From NCBI RefSeq assembly GCF_030129945.1, contig NZ_JARRAF010000001.1, positions 62,001-126,000 of the forward strand: DNA of 64,000 bases, read 5' to 3'. The stretch comes from Parachitinimonas caeni (lineage in GTDB: Bacteria > Pseudomonadota > Gammaproteobacteria > Burkholderiales > Chitinimonadaceae). A program made the translations under genes and the position numbers. Shown here one piece after another: positions 18,101 through 27,065 of the stretch. The notes beneath the pieces were generated by a model. The model saw only the letters and a program-made list of their open reading frames with translations. It made no database searches and was not told the origin of the DNA. Position 1 is the stretch's first letter, and every line of letters starts with the position of its first letter.

Positions 18101-20248
18101 ATGCCGCGCTTCCCCTTGGCTCCGCTCGCCGCCGCCCTGGCTGCGCTCACTCCGTCCGTTATGGCGGCCCCTACCCCCGCTTTGCCCATACAAATTGAAG
18201 CTGACAACGCTGATGGCGTCGGCCAGCGCAATGCGAATGCAAGTGGCAACGTTGTCGTCACCCAAGGCAACCAGCGCCTGCAGGCAGACTGGATGCAGTT
18301 ATTTGCTGACACCGACGAGATCCAGGCGGGGGATAAGACCATCCTGGACTCGGGTCCCGATCATCTGGAGGGCGGCAAGCTCAAGCTCCACCAAGCCGAC
18401 CGGACAGGCGAACTCGAACAGCCGGTTTATACAACTCGCACCCGGCGCGGCCGGGGGGATGCCCTCAAGTTACTATTCGACGGTCCCGACCGTTACAAGC
18501 TGATGCAGGCCCGCTATACCACTTGCGGACCCGGCAATGATGACTGGTTTCTGAAGGCCGGCCAGCTTGATCTCGACTACACCCGCAATATCGGCACCGC
18601 GCGCGATGGCCAGATCGAATTCAAAGGGGTTCCAATCCTCTACGCCCCGTGGCTCGACTTCAGCCTTGATGGAAGCCGGAAGAGTGGCTTGCTGACGCCG
18701 GAGCTGAAAGTCGGCGGTTCTAATGGCATTCAGCTGACAGTGCCCTATTACTGGAACATCGCCCCCAACCGGGATGCCACCTTCTCGCCGCGACTGATCA
18801 CCAATCGCGGCATCATGCTCAGCAACGAATTTCGCTACCTTGAGCCGACATTTGCCGGAACCATTGAGGGCGACTACATCAACAATGATCGGCGTTATGG
18901 CGACAAGCGCTGGGCTTTCAACCTGCAACATAAGCAGGCTCTGGCCCCCGGGCTAACGGGTCTGCTGAATCTGCAAAGCGCCTCGGATGACCGCTACTTT
19001 GCCGACTTTGGCGACCGGATTGCCGTGGCATCGAAGACCTACCTGCCACGCGAAGCCGTTCTGAGCTACAACCAGCCGTGGTGGAATCTGAGCGGTCGGG
19101 TCGTTAAATTCCAAACCCTGCAGCAGGACGCGAAAAACCCGGTAGACACCCCGTACGCTCAGCTGCCTAATATTTCGCTGAATGCCTCGCCAGCACTGCC
19201 GGCGCCATTCCGGGCCAATATCAGCGGCGAGCTGGTGGCCTTCCGGCACCCGACCAAGCAAAACGGTGACCGGATGATCTTCAATCCGTCACTTTCCATG
19301 CCTCTGGCAACCTCCTACGGATTCATCACCCCCAAGCTAGGCCTGCACAGCACCAGTTATCGTCTGGATGCCAGCCAGGGAGCGAGCAGTGGCCACCAAT
19401 CGCGCACGTTGCCGATCTTCAGCGTGGATGGCGGTTTGTTCTTCGATCGCGAGCTCAATTGGTTCGATACCGACCTGATCCAGTCGCTAGAACCTCGCCT
19501 TTACTATGTACGGGTACCGTATCGCGATCAGTCCAAGTTACCGAACTTCGACGCTGGTGAAGCCGATTTCAACTTCGCGCAGATGTTTTCGGAAAACCGG
19601 TTTACCGGCAACGACCGCATCAACGACGCCAATCAGTTGACGGTTGCACTGACCTCGCGTCTGTTTGAGACCTATACCGGTGCCGAGCGGCTACGATTGG
19701 CAATCGGCCAGCGTTTTTACTTTCAGAAACAGCAGGTGACATTGTCCTCACCTGCCCGCAAGGAAAACGAAAACTCCTCCGACATCATTGCCAGTATCGG
19801 GGGACAACCACTGCCCAACTGGTGGGTAGATAGTTCCTGGCAGTACAACCAGCGCGACCACCGTACCCAGAAAACCGGGCTGAATCTGCGTTATCAGCCA
19901 GAGCCTGGTCATTTGCTGAATGTGCGCTATCGCTACGATCGCGCGCCCACACCCGAGGTCAAACAAATCGACATTTCGGGCCAGTGGCCGATTGCCAAGG
20001 GCTGGTATGGCATGGCCCGCCAGAACTACTCGCTGGAAGATCGCAAAGCTTTAGAATCCCTGTTAGGCCTTGAATACAATGCAGGCTGCTGGGCGTTCCG
20101 GATGGTCGGACAACGCTTTGTAACTTCCGCTCAGGACGCGCCAACTACGTTGTTCTTCCAACTGGAATTGAACGATGTTGGCCGACTGGGTTCCAATCCG
20201 CTCGAAACGCTACGCCAGAGTATTCCTGGCTATTCCAAGCTTAACTGA
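18101..20248 (+). CDS. lptD: LPS-assembly protein LptD
   Basis: About 715 residues. A signal peptide precedes an OstA-like N-terminal domain (IQIEADNADGVGQRNANASG, about 30-150), then a large outer-membrane barrel with the family's conserved APWLDFSLDGSRKSGLLTP segment. With LptE it inserts lipopolysaccharide into the outer leaflet. ATG 18101 is chosen because it gives a clean signal peptide; a GTG at 18062 is possible. surA follows within 10 bp, and pdxA after that. Confidence 0.95.
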   Translation: MPRFPLAPLAAALAALTPSVMAAPTPALPIQIEADNADGVGQRNANASGNVVVTQGNQRLQADWMQLFADTDEIQAGDKTILDSGPDHLEGGKLKLHQADRTGELEQPVYTTRTRRGRGDALKLLFDGPDRYKLMQARYTTCGPGNDDWFLKAGQLDLDYTRNIGTARDGQIEFKGVPILYAPWLDFSLDGSRKSGLLTPELKVGGSNGIQLTVPYYWNIAPNRDATFSPRLITNRGIMLSNEFRYLEPTFAGTIEGDYINNDRRYGDKRWAFNLQHKQALAPGLTGLLNLQSASDDRYFADFGDRIAVASKTYLPREAVLSYNQPWWNLSGRVVKFQTLQQDAKNPVDTPYAQLPNISLNASPALPAPFRANISGELVAFRHPTKQNGDRMIFNPSLSMPLATSYGFITPKLGLHSTSYRLDASQGASSGHQSRTLPIFSVDGGLFFDRELNWFDTDLIQSLEPRLYYVRVPYRDQSKLPNFDAGEADFNFAQMFSENRFTGNDRINDANQLTVALTSRLFETYTGAERLRLAIGQRFYFQKQQVTLSSPARKENENSSDIIASIGGQPLPNWWVDSSWQYNQRDHRTQKTGLNLRYQPEPGHLLNVRYRYDRAPTPEVKQIDISGQWPIAKGWYGMARQNYSLEDRKALESLLGLEYNAGCWAFRMVGQRFVTSAQDAPTTLFFQLELNDVGRLGSNPLETLRQSIPGYSKLN

Positions 20249-20258
20249 CCAAGACACC

Positions 20259-21542
20259 ATGATTGCTCGTTTGCTCCTCATTGCAGCAACTGCTGCCAGC
20301 CTGTCCGCCCAAGCCGAGGTCAAGACACTTGATCGTGTCGTGGCCGTCGTCAACAAAGGGGTTATTACCGAACGCGAATTGGATGAGCGCATCACCGCCA
20401 TCCGCGCAAACCTGACCCGCCAGAAGATCAACGCTCCACCGGTCGATGTCCTGCGTTCTCAAGTGCTGGAAAGGATGATCAATGAGCTGGTGCAGCTGCA
20501 GTTTGCAAACGATACTGGCCTGAAGATCGACGACGCCCAGCTGGAACGCAGCATGCAGCGCATTGCCGAAGCCAACAAGCTGACCATGCCGGAGTTTCGT
20601 ACCACGCTGACCCGGCAGGGAATGTCTTACGAACAGTTCCGCGAGGAAATCCGCCGCGAGATGCTGCTGACTCGACTCAAAGAACGTGAAATCGAAAGCA
20701 AGATTTATATCACCGAGTCGGAAGTAGATGCCTTCATGAAGTCGCAGCAAGACTCGGCCGAGGCGGAAACGGAGTTCCACCTGAACCATATCCTGGTACA
20801 GGTCCCCGAGCAGGCCAAGCCTGATGAGATCGAGCGTCGGCGCAAGAAAGCTGAGTCCGCACTGGCAGAAATTGCCAAGGGCAAGCCGTTCGCCGAAGTG
20901 GCCGCCAGCCTTTCCGATGCTGCCGACGCTTTGTCCGGCGGTGACCTGGGGTGGCGAAGCGCCGGTCGCCTGCCCCCCTTGATTACCGAGGCCATCAGCA
21001 AACTCAAACCCGGCCAGAACACCCAGATTCTGAAGAGCGCCAACGGTTTTCATATCATCCGCCTGGTTGAAAAGCGGGAGCGTTCTAATCGCGAAGTCAT
21101 CCAGCAGACGCATGCCCGCCACATTCTGGTCAAGGTCAATGAAGTCACCTCCGATTCCGAAGCCCGCCAGAAAATTCAGCAGCTGCGTGACCGGGCATTG
21201 AGCGGCGGCAAGTTCGATGAATTGGCCAAGCTCCATTCTGAAGATGGCAGTGCTACTAAAGGCGGCGATCTGGACTGGCTGTCGCCGGGCGATACCGTGC
21301 CGGAATTCGAAAGTGCCATGACCCAACTCAAGCCCGGCGACATCAGTGAGCCTGTGCGCACGCAGTTTGGCTGGCACCTGATTCAGGTCATCGAGCGACG
21401 TACACAAGATGTGACCGTGGAAAAAGAACGCCTGCGCGTCCGCATGGAGCTCAGGGCCCGTAAAGCCGATGAGCAACAGGAAGACTGGGTAACCCAGCTG
21501 CGTGACCGGGCATTCGTCGATGTCCGGCTGATCGAGAAATAA
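20259..21542 (+). CDS. surA: Periplasmic chaperone and prolyl isomerase SurA
   Basis: About 427 residues. Signal peptide ([19 protein letters not shown]), SurA N-terminal chaperone domain ([19 protein letters not shown] onward), then two parvulin domains (about 170-270 and 285-380) with [10 protein letters not shown] and [10 protein letters not shown] openings, and a short C-terminal segment. SurA escorts outer-membrane proteins such as LptD. The start ATG lies 10 bp after the lptD stop; the reading frame is open further upstream but overlaps lptD. Confidence 0.95.
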   Translation: MIARLLLIAATAASLSAQAEVKTLDRVVAVVNKGVITERELDERITAIRANLTRQKINAPPVDVLRSQVLERMINELVQLQFANDTGLKIDDAQLERSMQRIAEANKLTMPEFRTTLTRQGMSYEQFREEIRREMLLTRLKEREIESKIYITESEVDAFMKSQQDSAEAETEFHLNHILVQVPEQAKPDEIERRRKKAESALAEIAKGKPFAEVAASLSDAADALSGGDLGWRSAGRLPPLITEAISKLKPGQNTQILKSANGFHIIRLVEKRERSNREVIQQTHARHILVKVNEVTSDSEARQKIQQLRDRALSGGKFDELAKLHSEDGSATKGGDLDWLSPGDTVPEFESAMTQLKPGDISEPVRTQFGWHLIQVIERRTQDVTVEKERLRVRMELRARKADEQQEDWVTQLRDRAFVDVRLIEK

Positions 21543-21544
21543 GC

Positions 21545-22537
21545 ATGCCAACGCGCAGCCGCCCCGTCATTGCCATCACAGCCGGCGAGCCTGCTGGCAT
21601 CGGGCCGGACTTGCTGGCCACACTGGACCCGACGCGCTACCCGGCGCGTCTGGTCCTTCTGGCAGATCAGGCGATGTTGCGGACACGCGCCCAGCAGCTC
21701 GGTGTGACGCCGCCCTGGGTGCCATATAGCGATCTGTCGCCGCCAATACCTTCGCTGGAGGTTCTTGACCTGCCATTGGCCAAACCGTGCCAGCCAGGTG
21801 TACTGGACACTGCCAATGCCGCGCAAGTCTTGCAGTTGCTGGATAGAGCCTGTGATGGCTGCCTATCCGGCGAATTTGCCGCCATGGTGACAGCACCGCT
21901 GCACAAGGGTGTCATCAATGACGCCGCGCTACTGCCACAAGGGTTTTCCGGGCACACCGAATATCTGGCAGAACGTACCCATACCCCGCAAGTCGTGATG
22001 ATGCTGGCCGGGGCGGGCATGCGTGTGGCGCTGGCTACCACTCACCTGCCCTTGGCACAGGTGCCCGCAGCCATCCAGTTCGATAGCCTGATTACCACAC
22101 TGCAGATCATCCATCAGGAGCTGCAGCAGAAGTTCGGCATTCCCCACCCGCGCATTCTGGTTGCCGGGTTAAACCCGCATGCCGGCGAGGGCGGGCATCT
22201 GGGCCGTGAAGAAATTGAAGTCATCTCCCCAGCCTTGGCACAGTTGCGCCAGCAGGGCATGAACCTGATCGGCCCCTTGCCGGCCGACACACTGTTCAAT
22301 CCGGCACAACTGGCACAGGGCGATGCCGTGCTGGCGATGTATCACGACCAAGGCTTGCCGGTGCTCAAACACGCCAGCTTCGGTCATGGCATCAACATCA
22401 CCCTGGGGCTGCCCATCATCCGCACCTCGGTGGACCACGGCACAGCTCTGGATCTCGCCGCGACAGGCCGGGCGGATGGTGGCAGCCTGCATGCGGCGAT
22501 TGATCTGGCGATTGATCTCGCCAACCGAAGAAACTGA
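21545..22537 (+). CDS. pdxA: 4-hydroxythreonine-4-phosphate dehydrogenase PdxA
   Basis: A 330-residue enzyme of the DXP-dependent pyridoxal phosphate pathway. Family signatures include the opening [40 protein letters not shown] and [12 protein letters not shown], which hold metal-binding histidines. It begins 2 bp after the surA stop and completes the lptD-surA-pdxA set. The gene that usually follows, rsmA/ksgA, is not present. Confidence 0.95.
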   Translation: MPTRSRPVIAITAGEPAGIGPDLLATLDPTRYPARLVLLADQAMLRTRAQQLGVTPPWVPYSDLSPPIPSLEVLDLPLAKPCQPGVLDTANAAQVLQLLDRACDGCLSGEFAAMVTAPLHKGVINDAALLPQGFSGHTEYLAERTHTPQVVMMLAGAGMRVALATTHLPLAQVPAAIQFDSLITTLQIIHQELQQKFGIPHPRILVAGLNPHAGEGGHLGREEIEVISPALAQLRQQGMNLIGPLPADTLFNPAQLAQGDAVLAMYHDQGLPVLKHASFGHGINITLGLPIIRTSVDHGTALDLAATGRADGGSLHAAIDLAIDLANRRN

Positions 22538-22702
22538 CACTTTCTATTCGCCGCGCCACCATCAGCATTCGTACACTGCTATTGTCTTACCCATATGCCC
22601 GTTTCAGCCGCTTTCCGTCACGCAAATCACTGCAACCGGCTGACTTCAGAGAGCGCCATGCCTCGCGCTCCACATCCTCACCCCTGACAGGAGTTGATAG
22701 TC

Positions 22703-24556
22703 ATGACCGCCCGCTTGCTAGGACTCACGCTAAGCCTGCTGGTATCAGGCAGTGCCTGGTCGATCAATTCGCTCAGCCTGAACAGCGACCCTTCCGACTT
22801 TGTCCTGATCGGCAAATCCCGCAACTTTACAGAGTCCTCGGGAAGCTATTCAGCTACCTCCAACAGCGTCACCTTTACGTCTGCGACCTCCTCCAGCCAA
22901 AGCTGGACGATTGAATTGTCCGGCCCGAACGGGGCGCAACTCAGTTCAGGCCCCTACTGGGGAGCGGATAGCTACACCACTCAGTCGAGTACCGTGCCGC
23001 ACATCAATATCGTTGGAGAAGGCCGCAAATGCCCCAAGGCAACCGGCCGGTTCTGGATAGACCAGATCAGCTATCGCAGCGATGGTGTGATCGACAAGCT
23101 CAGCGCGCGCTTTACCCAGAGCTGCGTCGGGGGCGTTGGGTCGCTTCGGGGGGCGATTGCTTTCAATTCGGATAATCCGCCCCAGACTGAGCTGGCTATG
23201 GTCGTCTATGTGTCCGACCCCACCCAAGAAGGTCAGCAAGCGGTACTGGATGGATCGCTCGTTTTCTCGCCGAACGGCAAAATCACCTCGTACAAATGGA
23301 CGCAGACCGGCGGTTCCAAGGTGACGTTGGACTCATCCACCGTCAACCCGCGTCAGGTCTTCACCGTGCCACAGGTCGATCCTGAGGGCGAAGACTTGCA
23401 GTTCCAGCTAGAAGCGACCGACGAAGCAGGGGGAACAGGCAGCATCCTTACCACGGTGCGCGGCACCAGCAAAAATGCCCGCCAGACCGGCATGATGCTG
23501 TTCGGTGCGACGGGTGAATACATCACTGGTGGCATCAATCAGTCAGCAACCCTTGCAGGCGGATACACCTTCACTCCGAAAAAGGAGGCCAGTGATAACG
23601 CAATTTTGTTTCGGATCGACAGCGCCGATAAAACAAAGTGGTGGAATCTGAGCTTTGCCGCCATCAATAAAGCGGAACTGGCCGTTGGCAGTTATGCCGG
23701 GACCGAGCGCTACCCCTTCCAGGCCAGCACCCTGCCCGGACTGGATATCAGTGGCAGTGGCCGAGGTTGCAACAAGAGCAAAGGCAGCTTCACGGTGCTG
23801 GATTACGCGGTAACCGGCGGCACAGTTGATCGTTTTGCTGCCGAGTTTGTGCAGTATTGCGATTCGGCCACCATCCCGCTGCGGGGGTATCTGTATTACA
23901 ACTATCTGCCACCGAACCCGCCTGTCGCCAGCGCCGGGCCAGACCAGACGGTACGTGCCGGTGACGATGTCACCCTGACCGCCATCGACTCCAGTGACGT
24001 TGCGCCGGGAAAGATCGCCAGCTACTACTGGCGCCAACTGTCGGGCACCCCGGTGGTTCTGGTTGACAATACCACGGTCAATCCCAAGTTCATTGCACCG
24101 GGCCTGACTGCCAGCGAGACCCTGAAATTCCGGGTCAGAGTTACTGACAATCAAGGCTATACCGGCGTGGATGATGTCGAAATCACCATCAATCCAAACC
24201 CTGAAATCCCTGAAGCACCGCAATTCACGGCCCAGATTGGCGGTACGCCCGAAGCGACGGACCTCTCGGTCCGGATTCGTGTTGCGGCTGCCGATGTCAG
24301 CAAAGATGGCGCGCTGTTTGTAGCCGCCAGAGTAGGTGAGCAGATTTACGCCTTCAATGGCAACACCTGGCAGCGCTGGACATTTGGCCCCGTACCAAGC
24401 GCCAAAAGCGGCCCGCTACGCGACTCGACTTTCCCGTTGCTGCGGAACACAGACGTGCGGGGACTCTCGGGAGTCATGGTATTTGCGGGGTATGGCAGCA
24501 GCTCAGAGGATATGTTGCGCAATCGACGTTACCAACTCGTTCACACATTCCCTTGA
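22703..24556 (+). CDS. Secreted protein with duplicated domain plus PKD-like repeats
   Basis: About 617 residues. Signal peptide, then module A1 (about 25-155), a PKD/Ig-like domain (about 170-255), module A2 (about 265-400), a second PKD-like domain (about 405-500, opening PVASAGPDQTVRAGDDVTL) and a C-terminal domain (about 505-617). A1 and A2 are repeats sharing STxPxxxIxGxGRxCxKxxG, a paired cysteine and a PLRG/SLRG ending. Function unknown; an adhesive or polymer-binding surface role is inference. AGGAG at 22688 favours ATG 22703 over TTG 22694. Confidence 0.75.
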   Translation: MTARLLGLTLSLLVSGSAWSINSLSLNSDPSDFVLIGKSRNFTESSGSYSATSNSVTFTSATSSSQSWTIELSGPNGAQLSSGPYWGADSYTTQSSTVPHINIVGEGRKCPKATGRFWIDQISYRSDGVIDKLSARFTQSCVGGVGSLRGAIAFNSDNPPQTELAMVVYVSDPTQEGQQAVLDGSLVFSPNGKITSYKWTQTGGSKVTLDSSTVNPRQVFTVPQVDPEGEDLQFQLEATDEAGGTGSILTTVRGTSKNARQTGMMLFGATGEYITGGINQSATLAGGYTFTPKKEASDNAILFRIDSADKTKWWNLSFAAINKAELAVGSYAGTERYPFQASTLPGLDISGSGRGCNKSKGSFTVLDYAVTGGTVDRFAAEFVQYCDSATIPLRGYLYYNYLPPNPPVASAGPDQTVRAGDDVTLTAIDSSDVAPGKIASYYWRQLSGTPVVLVDNTTVNPKFIAPGLTASETLKFRVRVTDNQGYTGVDDVEITINPNPEIPEAPQFTAQIGGTPEATDLSVRIRVAAADVSKDGALFVAARVGEQIYAFNGNTWQRWTFGPVPSAKSGPLRDSTFPLLRNTDVRGLSGVMVFAGYGSSSEDMLRNRRYQLVHTFP

Positions 24557-24723
24557 AGCCTGGCCTAGGTTTACAGAACTGGCTTTACCGGAAAGAGGGC
24601 TCCACCGACTTTTGAACACCTATCAGCACCGAGGCGCCTGCAGGGGTAAGATCCAGAGCCGCCTCTTAAAATCAACAACAAGCCCGGCCCATTGCAGGCC
24701 GGGCGTGATTGGAGTTATCAAAC

Positions 24724-25449
24724 ATGGCAAAAATTGAATTGAGTCGCGATGGCGACGTATTCGTTCTGACATTCAACCGGCCTGCTCAGGGCAATGCGAT
24801 TGATGGCGACATGCTCGATGAGCTGATGACCGCTCTCGACACTGTGGAGGACGAGCCAGGCAATGCTGCCTTGCTGCTGGTCAGCCGCGATCCGAAAAAC
24901 TGGAGTGTTGGCCTTGATCTCGAATACATCCAGGCCAATGGTGGCTACGGGTTCTTGTTCCGCGAGTTTGCACCGCGTGTGGACGCGATGCTGGCAAGGC
25001 TAGCCTTGCTGCGTCGCCCGACCGTTGCAGCGATATCCGGCCACGCCTATGGTGGTGGCGCACTGATCGCCTCAGCTTGCGATTTCCGACTGATGCGCGC
25101 CGATCGAGGCCGTTTCTGTTTTCCTGAGGTGGATTTGAAGCTGGCCTTCACGCCAACCATGCTGGCAACCGTGCAACTGCTGCCAGCCCCGGCGGCAGCC
25201 TGGGAACTAGCCATGACGGGTCGTGCTGTAGGAGGGGAAGAAGCCGCCGCAATGGGGATTGTCAGCTCGGCGCACAGCGAAGAGGCGCTGGAGCCCAAGG
25301 CGATGGAACTGGCACGCAGCCTGGCCAGCAAGGACGCCCAGACCTACGCCACCATCAAGCTGGACTGGCGGGTGAAATTTGCGCAAGCGACAACCGCTGC
25401 CGATTCAGCCGTACCACTGGCAGCCACCTCCATCACTAGCGCCCGCTGA
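24724..25449 (+). CDS. Enoyl-CoA hydratase/isomerase family protein (crotonase)
   Basis: About 241 residues. Crotonase fold with the CoA/oxyanion segments WSVGLDLEYI and GHAYGGGALIASACDFRLM, and FPEVDLKLAFTPTM in the position where Delta3-Delta2 enoyl-CoA isomerases carry their glutamate. An isomerase or hydratase role in fatty-acid metabolism is likely; the substrate is open. GGAG at about 24712 supports ATG 24724. The gene stands alone, followed by a good terminator. Confidence 0.85.
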   Translation: MAKIELSRDGDVFVLTFNRPAQGNAIDGDMLDELMTALDTVEDEPGNAALLLVSRDPKNWSVGLDLEYIQANGGYGFLFREFAPRVDAMLARLALLRRPTVAAISGHAYGGGALIASACDFRLMRADRGRFCFPEVDLKLAFTPTMLATVQLLPAPAAAWELAMTGRAVGGEEAAAMGIVSSAHSEEALEPKAMELARSLASKDAQTYATIKLDWRVKFAQATTAADSAVPLAATSITSAR

Positions 25450-25479
25450 TCTCATCCTCAACAGCGCTTTGCCAAAAAC

Positions 25480-25510
25480 AAACGCCGGGAGCCTTGCCCC
25501 GGCGTTTTTT
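25480..25510 (+). terminator. Terminator of the crotonase gene
   Basis: AACGCCGGG pairs with CCCGGCGTT around a short loop, followed by six T residues (25505-25510). Confidence 0.9.
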
Positions 25511-25536
25511 CTGGTAGCCCAAGCATGTTCCCAGCC

Positions 25537-25591
25537 TAGGCTCTGTTGCCATTTCATTTCCAGCGCGCCCGAAAGCGTGTCAACAGCGCCC
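25537..25591. repeat. Minimal palindromic element B0 (terminal repeats only)
   Basis: A 55-bp remnant in which a left end (TAGGCTCTGTTGCCATTTC...) meets a right end (...GTCAACAGCGCCC) with no internal stem-loops. It abuts the full copy B directly. It looks like a deletion product of the same family. Confidence 0.6.
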
Positions 25592-25861
25592 AGGTTCTGT
25601 TGACGTAAGGTTTACAGATCGCATTTCGTCGGAAAATGGCCTGGAACAAGGCGCAGAACGCGCCGCATAGTCATTCTATGCAAGCGTTCTGCAACACAGG
25701 ACCAGGCCATTTTCCGGTGAAACCCTGCGGGCTGGGTCGATTTTTGGGGCAGTATGTCGTTAGGGTTCGCTTATTTAGCTCGCTAAACCGCGCTTACCCT
25801 GCCCAGCCCTGCCCCAAAACTCGGCCCGGCGCGACTGTAAACCTTACGTCAACAGAACCTA
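25592..25861. repeat. Palindromic element copy B (two internal stem-loops)
   Basis: A 270-bp element. Left arm 25592-25617 and right arm up to 25861 are exact complements over about 26 bp. P1 pairs 25625-25644 with 25702-25721 (18 of 20). P2 pairs 25734-25752 with 25809-25827 (17 of 19). The P1 loop contains a nested hairpin (GCAGAACGC / GCGTTCTGC). Its last three bases form the stop codon of the minus-strand FecR-SPOR gene. It lies between convergent genes and encodes nothing evident. Confidence 0.85.
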
Positions 25862-26731
25862 GCGCCCGATAATCGCCAAAGGCGTCATGAACGCCGCCTG
25901 CAAGTGGCTACCTGCAGCCTTGGCATCGGCCTCTGAGGCCAGATTGGTCAGCTGCACCGAATACTTGCCCTTGCCGTGACCCGTTCTGATTTTCACCGCA
26001 TATCCCCCATCACGCAGCTGGTCGTACAGTGATAACGCCTCGGCCTGCTTGCTATACCGGCCCAGAATCACTCGCCAGCGCCCCTCGTGACTCCCCGCCC
26101 CGTTACCTGCCTGGATTTCCGTTTCGGCAGCCCACTCCTTCAACTTGTCCTGTGGTACGCCCGAAACCGGCTTTGGGGCTTGCCCTTTGTCTGCCACATA
26201 AAATGTCAGCGGCTCCGTCATTTCCAGCGGCTGTGCCTGGGGATGCTTGACCTGGATCTTGCCTTCGAGCAAACAGACCAGGTCTTTCTCGTTATTTGAC
26301 TTGCCCCAGATATCGGTTCCTCGGATACCCGCAGTGATCGTAGCAATCTGAATATCCACTTCGCGTCGTCGCGGTTTGGATAATAGCCCTGTGGTAAAGC
26401 GGAAAGCCCCCGTCACGACGTTCAGCGCCGCCTTGAAGGGCGATGACTGTCCATCGGCATTGCTGAGCGTATCAAGCCGCAAAACAGCGTTTTCACCGAG
26501 TTTGACCGTACTACCTTCCGGCAGCTGCAGCAAAAGTCGTGCGCCAGTGCCCGTAGACACAATATCGTTGCTATCCAGCGAAGTGCCTGCAGCCAGCGGA
26601 CGCTTGACGCCGCCGCGCTCCAGCCAAGCCGGCATCTGCACACTGGCAACAAAGGTTTCTAGCGGCTTGGCCAGGGCACTGGAACCTAGACCTAGCGCCA
26701 GTAAAACGGCGATGATTGACGTTCGCTTCAT
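25859..26731 (-). CDS. FecR-domain protein with C-terminal SPOR domain
   Basis: About 290 residues. The start is ATG 26731, with AGGAGA 8 bases upstream on the minus strand. Signal peptide (MKRTSIIAVLLALGLGSSALA), FecR domain (about 40-170, with LPEGSTVKLGENAVLRLD and ITAGIRGTDIWG), a linker, and a C-terminal SPOR domain (about 215-285, GRWRVILGRYSKQAEAL). SPOR domains bind denuded septal glycan, so envelope localisation is expected. There is no sigma factor or transducer nearby, so it is not a classical FecR anti-sigma factor. Its TAG stop is contributed by repeat B. Confidence 0.8.
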   Translation of the reverse strand: MKRTSIIAVLLALGLGSSALAKPLETFVASVQMPAWLERGGVKRPLAAGTSLDSNDIVSTGTGARLLLQLPEGSTVKLGENAVLRLDTLSNADGQSSPFKAALNVVTGAFRFTTGLLSKPRRREVDIQIATITAGIRGTDIWGKSNNEKDLVCLLEGKIQVKHPQAQPLEMTEPLTFYVADKGQAPKPVSGVPQDKLKEWAAETEIQAGNGAGSHEGRWRVILGRYSKQAEALSLYDQLRDGGYAVKIRTGHGKGKYSVQLTNLASEADAKAAGSHLQAAFMTPLAIIGR

Positions 26732-26961
26732 ATAGATTCTCCTAAGAGCCACAAGGAAGACACCGCCATCAGAATCCAGCCGGGCATTCGATTGCGACAA
26801 CGGAAGCATGGAACATGCAAGACCCGTTTTCATGGCTTTTTCAGACGCATAGTGGCCATATACATCGAAAAGCCCGCAAAATTGGGCACACTCCTCATGC
26901 ATTCCGCCCGCGAATCTACAGACCAGCAACCCCTGGAAGGCGCGCCTATGCATGTGTCGGT

Positions 26962-26967
26962 TATAAT
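26962..26967 (+). promoter_or_regulatory. Candidate -10 box for leuS
   Basis: A perfect TATAAT lies about 100 bp upstream of leuS. No convincing -35 hexamer sits 16-18 bp before it. The divergent intergenic region 26732-27065 otherwise holds only the ribosome sites of the two genes. Confidence 0.4.
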
Positions 26968-27065
26968 TCTTACTTTTGATGAATGCGAGGACGGTATTAG
27001 TTACCTACCCTGGCATGCCTCACACAGTCTGATTCACCAGCATTGAACCCAACAGGAAGATGGCC

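Noticed and set aside
20241-21551. Long minus-strand open frame (436 residues) opposite surA
   Set aside because: It is antisense to a clearly conserved SurA with two parvulin domains, has no recognisable domain, and follows from the third-base GC pattern of the real gene.
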